A stretch of DNA of 61,517 nt from Spirochaetia bacterium. Its GTDB lineage: Bacteria > Spirochaetota > Leptospiria > Turneriellales > JAOUFE01. A program made the translations under genes and the position numbers. This document shows positions 1 through 7,877 of the stretch, piece by piece; positions within the stretch are counted from its first letter, which is position 1; each line of letters opens with the position of its first letter. The DNA lies in the NCBI GenBank assembly GCA_029857955.1, contig JAOUFY010000007.1, positions 1 to 61,517 on the forward strand, read 5' to 3'. The notes under the pieces were generated by a model. That model was not told the origin of the DNA, ran no database searches, and saw nothing but the letters and a program-made list of their open reading frames with translations.

Positions 1-146
1 GCATACAAAATATCATTGTTGATGTTGCCATAACCAACCTGCCAGCTATCCGCCTATATGAAAAATATTCATTTTATAAAATACATATCCGTAAAAAATA
101 TTATGATAATCTTGTTGATGCCATTGTAATGCAAAAGGAAGTTTAA
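1..146 (+). CDS. RimI-like GNAT N-acetyltransferase, C-terminal end only
   Basis: Reading frame 3 is open from the left edge to a TAA at 144-146 and gives the last 47 residues of a protein. It contains NLPAIRLYEKYSFYK followed by RKKYY and a closing DAIVMQKEV. This matches the end of the GNAT fold in RimI-type acetyltransferases, where an N-x-x-A-I-x-L-Y-E-x-x-G-F segment precedes R-K-x-Y-Y and a D-A-x-x-M strand. In RimI the domain acetylates the N-terminal alanine of ribosomal protein S18 using acetyl-CoA. The acetyl-CoA-binding part lies outside the window, so the substrate cannot be judged; another GNAT enzyme of the same subgroup is possible. Confidence 0.65.
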   Translation, partial: IQNIIVDVAITNLPAIRLYEKYSFYKIHIRKKYYDNLVDAIVMQKEV

Positions 147-204
147 AATTTTATATTATCCTTTTCAAATGCACTTTTTTTTACTAACTGGTATTTAATT
201 TATA

Positions 205-1401
205 ATGATAAAACATACATTTAATTCAAACTGCATATACTTGCTTTTTTTACTCACAATACATTGTACAACTACCGCGGTTCAAAAACGTGATCATGCT
301 GATAATATTCAAGCGGATACAACATCAACCCTCGCCAGGCACACGATAAAAGGTCCTTTAAATTTAAACGTATTATCTTCTGAAAATGGCATCAGCGAAC
401 AAATGGATATAAACAATTATCGTATTTCCATTCCTGTTGCTACAAAATATCCTGTAGAATGTTTTTTAAACGAAGGAAATTTGTCGCCTTTTTATAAAGA
501 AAGCGCCTTCTTTGAAAAAACTAAAAATAATAAAAATCTTAAGCCGACTTCAGTTAAAAATATCTCCGGAGGAGTTTTAAATCACCTCCCATACATATAC
601 CTTGAAAAAGCATATCTTACAGACGAGAACGAATACGTAAATGTAAAACTGATAACTTTATCATCTAAAAATTTTATGCTGACCTGCCAATATAACGAAG
701 CAGATAATCAAAAAACTTTTTTACAGGTTATCGAATCACTTACAGCAACAAACGCTATTCAAAAACACTTCAACCAATTTCCCCATATTAAATCAAGGCA
801 TATAAATGAAGTTTTCATCAATGAACAGTTTTCCGGAATAATGGAAAACATTGTATTTGAAACTGAAGAAAATACTTTGTCTTATTATTCTATGACCGAT
901 ATGCTGACTCCAATAAATACAATTGATTTAATTAATAGTAAATCCATTGAAGAAGTACAGATAAATAACAAAACAGGAGCCGTAACTTCAGGTAAATACT
1001 ATTCCTATAAAAACAACGAAGAAGAATATCAGATCAGTTTAGAAAGAAATAACTTAAATGCATACGTAGTTACAGGAACCCTGGATGGTAAAAAAATTGA
1101 AAAAACTATTATTACAAAATCAAACATCATGTATTTAGAATTTATTGCAAACGAAATAATATCAAATCCCCAAATTATAAAAGACAATAGTCTGGACTTT
1201 AATGAATTTCTGGCTAACGACCCTTTTCAAACATACAAATCAAAAATCATCATTAATTCTTATACCCCTGAAATTGTAAAACTGATGTATTCGTCTAATA
1301 ATTTAAAAATGGACATGAAAATAGATATTCACGGTATTTCTCATGTACATATAAATAATGATGGTGCAATGATTAAAATAAACCGAATTTACTCAAAATG
1401 A
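205..1401 (+). CDS. Exported protein of unknown function, possible lipoprotein
   Basis: I do not recognise this 398-residue protein. It starts with a short charged segment, a hydrophobic stretch (about residues 10-20, IYLLFLLTIH) and Cys21. This could be a relaxed spirochaete-type lipobox, although His at -1 is unusual, so ordinary Sec export is also possible. The rest is rich in Asn, Lys, Ile and Glu with many short beta-like segments and no membrane helix after the N-terminus. It looks like a secreted beta-rich protein. No clear ribosome binding site precedes the ATG. It stands alone, 58 bases after the acetyltransferase fragment and 257 bases before the hemerythrin gene. Confidence 0.6.
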   Translation: MIKHTFNSNCIYLLFLLTIHCTTTAVQKRDHADNIQADTTSTLARHTIKGPLNLNVLSSENGISEQMDINNYRISIPVATKYPVECFLNEGNLSPFYKESAFFEKTKNNKNLKPTSVKNISGGVLNHLPYIYLEKAYLTDENEYVNVKLITLSSKNFMLTCQYNEADNQKTFLQVIESLTATNAIQKHFNQFPHIKSRHINEVFINEQFSGIMENIVFETEENTLSYYSMTDMLTPINTIDLINSKSIEEVQINNKTGAVTSGKYYSYKNNEEEYQISLERNNLNAYVVTGTLDGKKIEKTIITKSNIMYLEFIANEIISNPQIIKDNSLDFNEFLANDPFQTYKSKIIINSYTPEIVKLMYSSNNLKMDMKIDIHGISHVHINNDGAMIKINRIYSK

Positions 1402-1524
1402 AAACCAGATTGAAATCGTAAATTAACAAAATTATGACAACTTTAATTAGATACATTCTCTAAAAAAGGTTAAATTATATTGTAACATTTTTTTACTAAT
1501 AATATTATCAAATAGTTTGTCTGT

Positions 1525-1570
1525 TTAATTTGTTGTGGCGCTAACTCACAAATTAAATTTAAAAGCGCCA
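1525..1570. promoter_or_regulatory. Two interleaved inverted repeats upstream of the hemerythrin gene
   Basis: A perfect 9-base inverted repeat (TTAATTTGT at 1525-1533, ACAAATTAA at 1548-1556, 14-base spacer) interlocks with a second one (TGGCGCT at 1536-1542, AGCGCCA at 1564-1570). The second left arm lies in the loop of the first. In DNA this could be an operator for a dimeric regulator. In RNA the stems could form a pseudoknot or compete. It sits about 90 bases before the start codon of the hemerythrin/NnrS-like pair, so a regulatory role is plausible but unproven. Confidence 0.35.
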
Positions 1571-1658
1571 ATCAGCGATATTGAAAAAGATAATCTAAAT
1601 ATTAAATGTAAATTTATTCAGACAAAACATAGTTATACAATAAAAAGCAGGAGAGACA

Positions 1659-2114
1659 ATGGAAACAATACAAAATTACATGACAACAGAACATAAAAGC
1701 TGTGATAGTACGTACGCGCACTTTGAAGAATCAATTTTAGACGACGACCTGAATGGGACAAAAGAATATGGAAAAAAATTTTCAGATGAAATGGGAATAC
1801 ATCTTAAAAGAGAAGAAGAAGTATTATTCCCTGCTTTTGAAGAAGTTTCCGGAGGTCAAATGGGGCCAACCCAGGTAATGCGAATGGAGCATACCCAAAT
1901 ACGAGAAATGCTGAAAAAAATTGAAGAACTTGCCAATTCAGGTATTACAAAAGAATCCAAAAAAAAATTAATCGGACTCCTTGAGACACTGATGATTTTA
2001 ATGCAGCAGCATAATATGAAAGAAGAGCAAATATTATATCCAATGGCCGACAGAGCGCTACAGGCAAATTGCGAAAATATCATTACTTCCATGAAGCAAA
2101 TACAGCATGTTTAA
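1659..2114 (+). CDS. Hemerythrin-like HHE domain protein
   Basis: This 151-residue protein is almost entirely a four-helix hemerythrin HHE domain. The expected di-iron ligands are visible: H12 in TTEHKSC, the H-x-x-x-E-E of HLKREEEVLFP, the EH of RMEHTQIREM, and the HNMKEEQILYP near the C-terminus. Proteins of this kind bind a non-haem di-iron centre and serve in oxygen or nitric oxide sensing or in iron-sulphur repair (the YtfE/RIC family is related). A good ribosome binding site (AGGAGAG, 1649-1655) sets the ATG. The next gene, a polytopic membrane protein with possible haem-ligand histidines, follows after 19 bases. The pair therefore looks like a small NO/O2-response operon. Confidence 0.85.
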   Translation: METIQNYMTTEHKSCDSTYAHFEESILDDDLNGTKEYGKKFSDEMGIHLKREEEVLFPAFEEVSGGQMGPTQVMRMEHTQIREMLKKIEELANSGITKESKKKLIGLLETLMILMQQHNMKEEQILYPMADRALQANCENIITSMKQIQHV

Positions 2115-2133
2115 ATATCAGCGGTAAATCATC

Positions 2134-3471
2134 ATGGACATGTCAGGATTGTCACTAGACCAGGCTCCGCCATACAATAGTGTACAACGATTTTTTATCA
2201 CAGCTCCAATTTTTTCAATGCTGGTATCTCTAGTTATTGCATTTAACGGCGAGCATATATTTTTTTCGTTTATAAACATCCGGCTTATAGGCATAATTCA
2301 CTGGATGACGCTGGGTTTTATAACGATGAGTATGATGGGAGCCGTGATGCAAATGCTTCCGGTATTAGCCGGCGTAAAAATAAAAAATCCTGTATTTTTT
2401 TCAACCGTCATTCACAGCTCGTTGTCAGTCGGCGCATTACTGTTTGGAGCTTCATATATATTTCAAATGAAGCAATGGCTGATCTTCGCAGGAATATTAA
2501 TTACAATTTCGATGTCGCTGTTCTCAGTGCAAATTTTATATCGATTAGCAATATTAAAAAACAAATCTCATACAATAAGCGCCATGCAGATGTCCATCGC
2601 ATCGTTGACGGTAGTTTTATGTTTGGGCTTCTATATGTTGCTTTGGCATTTAAATGTAATTAAAGGCGCCGGCATTGATATCCACTCGGTACATTACTTC
2701 TGGGCATTTACCGGCTGGGTCGGAATACTCATCATGGGAGTTTCGTTTCAAGTTATCCCCATGTTTTACGTATCGCCGGAATACCCGCAGCTATTTCGTA
2801 AAAATGTTCCAGCGTTAATTTTCATCTTGCTGATCTTATATGCCATAATGACATTTTTACCATTATTTGAAATTAACGATCTTTTTTTAATTAATGAAAA
2901 TGTATACATTCGAAAAGCAATCCGCATAACGATTTATTTTTTATTTGCCTTGTTTTCTATAATTACAATTAAACAGATACAACGAAGAAAGAGAAAACTT
3001 CCCGATCCGGCATTATTGTTTTGGTACACTTCCATGATTGTACTCTTTCTTTCAACAACCCTGGCAACAACGGCAGAATTTTATCGAGGCGGTTACTTTA
3101 TAAAAATAATATTACTTACAGGAATTACTTTTTTATTTGGATTTATATTTTCAGTCATCAATGGAATGTTGTATAAAATAGTTCCATTTTTATCCTGGTT
3201 TCACCTTGCCAGCAAAGGAATTTTTGACGTACCCACCATGAAAGACATGCTAGATGATGTCAGAATAAAAATTCAATTTATTTTTCATTTATTATTTTTA
3301 TTAAGCCTGCCGTATTATTTATTTTATCCGCACGCGGGACATCTTGTTTCAGGAACCTTATTGTTTATTTCGTCTTTTTTACTATGGTTAAATTTATACA
3401 CCGTGATACGCAAATACTCCAGGATAAATAATAAATATCTTTTAAACAAAGCAAAACCCGCTGCGACTTAA
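2134..3471 (+). CDS. Polytopic membrane protein, NnrS / haem-copper oxidase subunit I-like
   Basis: The 445-residue protein has about 12 hydrophobic segments. Conserved-looking polar positions sit inside membrane helices: IHWMTLGFITMSMMGAVMQM near residue 55, HYFWAFTGWVGILIMG near residue 188, and FLSWFHLASKG near residue 355. Histidines at helix ends followed by small-residue helices are typical of NnrS proteins and of the catalytic subunit fold of haem-copper oxidases. NnrS is a haem- and copper-containing membrane protein linked to nitric oxide tolerance. Its position 19 bases after a hemerythrin gene supports a role in NO or O2 stress. The subfamily is uncertain, and it may be a divergent uncharacterised family. 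Confidence 0.55.
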   Translation: MDMSGLSLDQAPPYNSVQRFFITAPIFSMLVSLVIAFNGEHIFFSFINIRLIGIIHWMTLGFITMSMMGAVMQMLPVLAGVKIKNPVFFSTVIHSSLSVGALLFGASYIFQMKQWLIFAGILITISMSLFSVQILYRLAILKNKSHTISAMQMSIASLTVVLCLGFYMLLWHLNVIKGAGIDIHSVHYFWAFTGWVGILIMGVSFQVIPMFYVSPEYPQLFRKNVPALIFILLILYAIMTFLPLFEINDLFLINENVYIRKAIRITIYFLFALFSIITIKQIQRRKRKLPDPALLFWYTSMIVLFLSTTLATTAEFYRGGYFIKIILLTGITFLFGFIFSVINGMLYKIVPFLSWFHLASKGIFDVPTMKDMLDDVRIKIQFIFHLLFLLSLPYYLFYPHAGHLVSGTLLFISSFLLWLNLYTVIRKYSRINNKYLLNKAKPAAT

Positions 3472-3483
3472 TCAGGTCTTAAA

Positions 3484-3526
3484 AAAGGGCTTTGCGCGCC
3501 CTTTCGGCCAAGCCATGGTCTTGGCC
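3484..3526. terminator. Two adjacent hairpins after the NnrS-like gene
   Basis: Hairpin 1 pairs AAAGGGC (3484-3490) with GCCCTTT (3498-3504). Hairpin 2 pairs GGCCAAG (3506-3512) with CTTGGCC (3520-3526). Both are perfect 7-base stems with 7-base loops. They begin 12 bases after the stop codon. A run of six A on the left becomes a T-tract when read on the minus strand, so hairpin 1 resembles a bidirectional terminator. The loop of hairpin 2 contains an ATG (3515) in frame with the next gene. Confidence 0.45.
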
Positions 3527-3598
3527 TTACCCCCGCAAAATTTCGTTTTGGAAAAAGCTTTACAAACGAGTTATGAAATTACAAACATCGACTCTAGT

Positions 3599-5569
3599 AT
3601 GAAAAGTAACCATTTTACAATTGTTTCAGAATCCAGCTATTTAGAAATTTTAAAATCAAAATTTATAATGAATACCGTCATTGATATTAAAATGCATCTT
3701 GAAAATATTTCTGAACCTGCGGCACAAAATGAAAATTTTTTACTGATTTTAAAAGAAACTACCTTAAATGAAAATCTCGATGCGCTCATTCCGTGGTTTG
3801 AAAAAATCATTGAAAACGTTGTCAGTCTGATGATTATCTCTGAAGTACCAAAAGATAAAAAACTATTTGATTCAAGAATCCATGATTATATCTCGTTTGT
3901 AATTCCTGAAAATATTTCAACCGGATTATTTTATACTGTGGTTGATAACGCCTATCATGCCATGTATATTTTTGTAAACAGTATTCAACTAAATAACGAG
4001 CTGACCAATGTTTATCAGGATTTACGCAGTGTAACTAAAGTTGGCCAAGCCCTGTTAACCGAAAAAGATTTTGACACCCTTTTAACTTTAATTTTAACTC
4101 AGGCAAAAGAAATAGTAAACGCCGACGGCGGTTCAATATACATTGTCGAACCATCTGAAATAAAGGGGCAAAAACCCACAAAATTAAGATTTAAAAAATC
4201 AGCCTTGCATCTTACAGCCGACGAATTTTTACTTGATATTGATAAAAATTCCATAGCAGGGTACGTTGCCCTGATTGGTCATCATTTAAGAATCGATGAT
4301 GTTTATAAATTATCAGGAAAAGAAGAATATCGTTTTAATCCTGATTACGATAAAAATTTTAATTATCACACAAAATCAATGATGTTGATACCCATGAAAA
4401 ATCATCACGATGAAGTGATCGGGGTCATCCAACTTATCAATAAAAAACTCGATAAAAACAGACCGCTTACAGTTGAAGACATGAAGGGTAAATGGGTAAT
4501 TCCTTTTACTGATAAATGTTATCAAATCATCAGCGCTCTTGCCGGGCAGGCTGGCGTGGCCATTGAAAATAATATTTTAATGGGAGATATTCGTAACTTA
4601 TTTGAAGGATTTGTAAAAGCATCCGTAAAAGCCATCGAACAGAGAGATCCGACAACGAGCGGTCATTCAGCCCGAGTAGCTGATTATGCTGAAAGTATGG
4701 CAAAAGCATTAGACCGTGAAAGTTCAGGTCTTTTTTCATCTACCAGGTTTACCCCAGATCAACTCAGAGAATTACGTTATGCGGCGCTATTGCACGACTT
4801 TGGAAAAGTTGGGGTACGCGAAAAAGTTCTGGTAAAGGCAAAAAAACTTTACCCTATGGAATTGGATCTGATTGAATGGAGATTTCGGTATATACGAAAA
4901 ACGCTTGAAAAAGAACTTATAGAAAAAAAATTCAATATTCTAAAAAATCATGGCAGTGATATTTTAAAAAAAGAAGAAAAATCTCTTGATGATGAATTCC
5001 ATAAAAACCTAGACCGTTTAAATGCAATGTTTGAAGCTGTCACCAAGGCCAATGAACCCAGCGTTCTTGAAGAGGGAGATTTTAAAACTCTAGAAACATT
5101 AACCAATAAAATGGTGATGCTTGAAAATGGTATTCATGTTCCTTTTCTTGAAAGAAATGAATTTTTAAGTTTATCAATTAAAAAAGGAACACTTGATGCA
5201 AATGAAAGACTTGAAATTGAATCTCATGTAACACATACCTATCAATTTTTAAATCAAATTCCATGGACACACGATCTTGCGCATGTTCCTGAAATAGCAC
5301 ACGGACATCACGAAAAACTAGATGGTACAGGATATCCGCTTGGAATAAATGCGCCAAAAATTAACGTTCAAACCAGAATCATGACCATTGCTGATATTTT
5401 TGACGCCTTGACGGCATGGGATCGACCCTATAAAAAAGCTGTACCATTTGAACATGCCCTGAATATTTTAAACGATGAAGCAAAAAATAATAAAGTCGAT
5501 TCTGATATTTTAAAAATTTTTATTTCTGCCGAAATCTATAAGAAGTTTCAGTCGTCCCTTATTTTTTAA
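3599..5569 (+). CDS. HD-GYP phosphodiesterase with pseudo-receiver and GAF domains
   Basis: Probable cyclic di-GMP phosphodiesterase. Domains in order: a receiver-like N-terminal region (about residues 20-130) with no clear phospho-acceptor, a GAF domain (about 145-330) and an HD-GYP domain (about 340-650). The HD-GYP motifs are HSARVADYAE, LLHDFGKVG and the hallmark HHEKLDGTGYP. The domain is enlarged by a charged helical insertion of about 120 residues between the HD and GYP motifs. An in-frame ATG at 3515 would add 28 residues. It lies in a hairpin loop with no ribosome binding site, so I prefer ATG 3599, although that one also lacks a strong site. The gene appears monocistronic. Confidence 0.85.
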   Translation: MKSNHFTIVSESSYLEILKSKFIMNTVIDIKMHLENISEPAAQNENFLLILKETTLNENLDALIPWFEKIIENVVSLMIISEVPKDKKLFDSRIHDYISFVIPENISTGLFYTVVDNAYHAMYIFVNSIQLNNELTNVYQDLRSVTKVGQALLTEKDFDTLLTLILTQAKEIVNADGGSIYIVEPSEIKGQKPTKLRFKKSALHLTADEFLLDIDKNSIAGYVALIGHHLRIDDVYKLSGKEEYRFNPDYDKNFNYHTKSMMLIPMKNHHDEVIGVIQLINKKLDKNRPLTVEDMKGKWVIPFTDKCYQIISALAGQAGVAIENNILMGDIRNLFEGFVKASVKAIEQRDPTTSGHSARVADYAESMAKALDRESSGLFSSTRFTPDQLRELRYAALLHDFGKVGVREKVLVKAKKLYPMELDLIEWRFRYIRKTLEKELIEKKFNILKNHGSDILKKEEKSLDDEFHKNLDRLNAMFEAVTKANEPSVLEEGDFKTLETLTNKMVMLENGIHVPFLERNEFLSLSIKKGTLDANERLEIESHVTHTYQFLNQIPWTHDLAHVPEIAHGHHEKLDGTGYPLGINAPKINVQTRIMTIADIFDALTAWDRPYKKAVPFEHALNILNDEAKNNKVDSDILKIFISAEIYKKFQSSLIF

Positions 5570-5643
5570 TTTACAAAAATAATTTTTCGGGCATAGAGCG
5601 CGATATTTTATGTAATCAAATATTCCGTACTTTTCTCATATTG

Positions 5644-5672
5644 TTGACGGGAAGTTGCTTTAAGATTAAACT
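5644..5672 (+). promoter_or_regulatory. Possible sigma-70 promoter for the small heat-shock gene
   Basis: TTGACG (5644-5649) is followed, after 17 bases, by TAAACT (5667-5672), a 5/6 and 4/6 match to the -35 and -10 consensus. It would give a leader of about 90 bases before the ATG at 5768. No CIRCE-type inverted repeat was seen. This is a weak prediction. Confidence 0.3.
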
Positions 5673-5767
5673 TTAAGTATACATGATGGATCAAATAATA
5701 CATTAAATTTAACGAAGGTAGTTCATAAATTAATTATATCGAGTCAATCGTGTATAAGGAGATTTAT

Positions 5768-6211
5768 ATGGCTATTGTACATTGGGATCCATTCCGTGAA
5801 ATGGAAGATTTGTTGGACAAATATTCAAGAACGCCGATTAAATCACTACTACGCAAGCGTGACGATGGTTTATTATCAAGCGACTGGATGCCAACAATGG
5901 ATATTAAAGAAAACAAGGATTCTTATTTAATTAAGGCAGAGTTGCCAGGAGTTGAAAAAGAAAATGTTAATATTTCTATTGAAGATGGCGTGTTAACGAT
6001 CAAAGGCGAGAAGAAAACCGAAAAAGAAGAAAAAGACGACAAGACTCATCGAGTGGAATGTTCTTACGGTTCTTTTTTTAGAAGTTTTACATTGCCAAGA
6101 GAAGTAAAGTCTGATCAGATTGAGGCCTCTTATAAAGACGGAATTTTAAAACTGAAAATTCCAAAATCTGAAGAATCTAAACCAAAACAAATAGAAGTAA
6201 AAATTAAATAG
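5768..6211 (+). CDS. Small heat-shock protein, Hsp20/alpha-crystallin family
   Basis: An ATP-independent holdase chaperone that binds unfolding proteins. The 147 residues comprise a short N-terminal arm (MAIVHWDPFREMEDLLDKY), an alpha-crystallin domain from about residue 42 to 140 with the conserved ELPGVEKENVNISIEDGVLT and the KDGILKLKIPK strand, and a short C-terminal tail. The usual I-x-I tail motif is represented by QIEVKIK. The start is set by a strong ribosome binding site, AAGGAGA at 5756-5762, five bases before ATG 5768. An upstream GTG at 5750 has no such site. It is convergent with the nnr gene and shares a terminator hairpin with it. Confidence 0.93.
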   Translation: MAIVHWDPFREMEDLLDKYSRTPIKSLLRKRDDGLLSSDWMPTMDIKENKDSYLIKAELPGVEKENVNISIEDGVLTIKGEKKTEKEEKDDKTHRVECSYGSFFRSFTLPREVKSDQIEASYKDGILKLKIPKSEESKPKQIEVKIK

Positions 6212-6222
6212 TGAAAACTTGT

Positions 6223-6259
6223 GCGCATTAAGACAAAGAAAACGATTGTCTTAATGCGC
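6223..6259. terminator. Bidirectional terminator between hsp20 and nnr
   Basis: A perfect 13-base stem (GCGCATTAAGACA at 6223-6235 with TGTCTTAATGCGC at 6247-6259) has an 11-base loop. It sits 11 bases after the hsp20 stop. It also contains the stop codon and last codons of the convergent nnr gene (stop at 6228-6230), so one hairpin can serve both genes while half of it is coding. Confidence 0.7.
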
Positions 6260-7877
6260 CAATAAGTTCTGTTGGCGTTAAAAAATCTTTTTTATTATAA
6301 TTTTTAGCGACAATATTTTGAGCTGCATTTAAATATACATTTAAAGCCGATTCAATACCTTGAAATGAATTATACCTGCATAACATATTTGCAATGACCC
6401 CGCATAATACATCACCGGTTCCTCCGGTTGATAATTCATAATGTTTTGAATTAATGTATACTTCTTCTTGAGTGGTCTCCATGGTATTTGTTGAATGACC
6501 TTGCTTTAAAACCAGAATACCGCCAGGACCTTTTAAATAAACATGGGCATTATATCTTTTACTGATTTCAAGAGCTGCCAGACGAACATTGGTTATTTTT
6601 TTGCCAAGGAGCTTTTCCGCTTCTGCAAAATGAGGAGTTAGCATCAAATTATTCAGCAAATGCTTTTTAAAATAATTTTCAAAGTCGTTTAATTGTCCCA
6701 GGCCTGAACCGTCAATAATAACAGTGCCGTCTTTAAAAGATAAAAGTTGTCTCCAGAAATCTTCTGAAAGAGTTTCTTTAAGTCCAACCCCGATTACTGC
6801 TATATTTTGTTTATTACTCTTTAAACTTTCCAAAAAAATCTTTTCCAGCGAGACCGTATCGTCAAAAGTCTGAATCATCAATTCTGGAGTATCCAAAAGA
6901 CTTTTTTTCATTGAATTAGAAAGAGAATAAATTTTTGCCAAGCCTCCCCCAAGCGATAAAAATGCCTGTGCCGCCATCAGAGCCGCACCTTCCATTCCGA
7001 CACTTCCACCCAGGATAGTAATAACACCACTATCGTATTTATGACTTCCTGATTTTCTCAAAGACGGAATTTCTGAAAACTTTAAAATCCGTCTGTTATA
7101 GTTTTCATTTTTTAAAATACTTTGCGGATCTTTTCCAAAATCATACGGAAAAAATCCAATGGGGATAGCGATCAATTCTCCGCAGCTTAAAATACCAGGC
7201 TCCAGCAATTGTCCTATTTTATACGATCCAAAAGAATAAGTATAATGGGCCTGAAATACTGAATGAGTAAAAAAGTCACCATTTGCATAAACTCCTGAAG
7301 GAATATCAATCGCTATTCGAATGACATCATTTATCGCATTGACTTGTTTAAAAATATCCTGGATTAATTCAGAAGGAGCTTTGTTTAAACCTATACCAAA
7401 TACGGCATCAACAATTAAATCTCCATTATTAAATGAGTTGATGTTTAGATTGGTTTCTAATAATTGCTTAATGACGACTCGTTCTCTAAGTTCATGTGCG
7501 CTGCAAAGTTTAAAAAAATAATCAGAATCCGGTGTTGCCGGTAAAGATAACTGCCATATTGTAACTTTTTTATTCGTTGATGATAAAATATGCCATGCCA
7601 AAACATATCCATCTCCGCCATTGTTGCCCGATCCGGCAAATATGTGTATATGGTTTGAATTTATAAACCAGGATTTTCGCGTCATCGAAATAAACAACGC
7701 ATAACCCGCCCAACCCATAAGCAGACGTGATTCTATATTTTTTTCAACAATTGAATATTGATCCCACCTGGCTGCCTCTATTCCGTCAAGAACAGGAAAT
7801 TCAAAAAGTGAAGGTAATTGTACTTCATCAATATAATCACCTTTTATCCGACGAATATTTTTATTTTTTATTTCCAC
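6228..7877 (-). CDS. nnr: Bifunctional NAD(P)H-hydrate epimerase / ADP-dependent NAD(P)H-hydrate dehydratase
   Basis: Repairs NADHX and NADPHX, damaged hydrated forms of the nicotinamide cofactors. The 549 residues hold both activities: an N-terminal YjeF-type epimerase domain (about residues 30-235) with GSGNNGGDGYVLAWH and DAVFGIG, then a ribokinase-like dehydratase domain (about 265-545) with SGSHKYDSGVITILGGS, LTPHFAEAEKL and the nucleotide-site STGGTGDVLCGV. Length and order match the usual fused enzyme. The start is a GTG at 7875-7877 that overlaps the end of the upstream lipoprotein gene by 10 bases, so the two are probably translated together. It is the last gene of the gatB-hydrolase-lipoprotein-nnr operon. 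Confidence 0.93.
   Translation of the reverse strand: MEIKNKNIRRIKGDYIDEVQLPSLFEFPVLDGIEAARWDQYSIVEKNIESRLLMGWAGYALFISMTRKSWFINSNHIHIFAGSGNNGGDGYVLAWHILSSTNKKVTIWQLSLPATPDSDYFFKLCSAHELRERVVIKQLLETNLNINSFNNGDLIVDAVFGIGLNKAPSELIQDIFKQVNAINDVIRIAIDIPSGVYANGDFFTHSVFQAHYTYSFGSYKIGQLLEPGILSCGELIAIPIGFFPYDFGKDPQSILKNENYNRRILKFSEIPSLRKSGSHKYDSGVITILGGSVGMEGAALMAAQAFLSLGGGLAKIYSLSNSMKKSLLDTPELMIQTFDDTVSLEKIFLESLKSNKQNIAVIGVGLKETLSEDFWRQLLSFKDGTVIIDGSGLGQLNDFENYFKKHLLNNLMLTPHFAEAEKLLGKKITNVRLAALEISKRYNAHVYLKGPGGILVLKQGHSTNTMETTQEEVYINSKHYELSTGGTGDVLCGVIANMLCRYNSFQGIESALNVYLNAAQNIVAKNYNKKDFLTPTELIGALRQSFSLS

Noticed and set aside
3484..3526. Hairpin pair as a riboswitch
   Set aside because: Only two simple stems with no conserved aptamer-like core; a terminator is the simpler reading.
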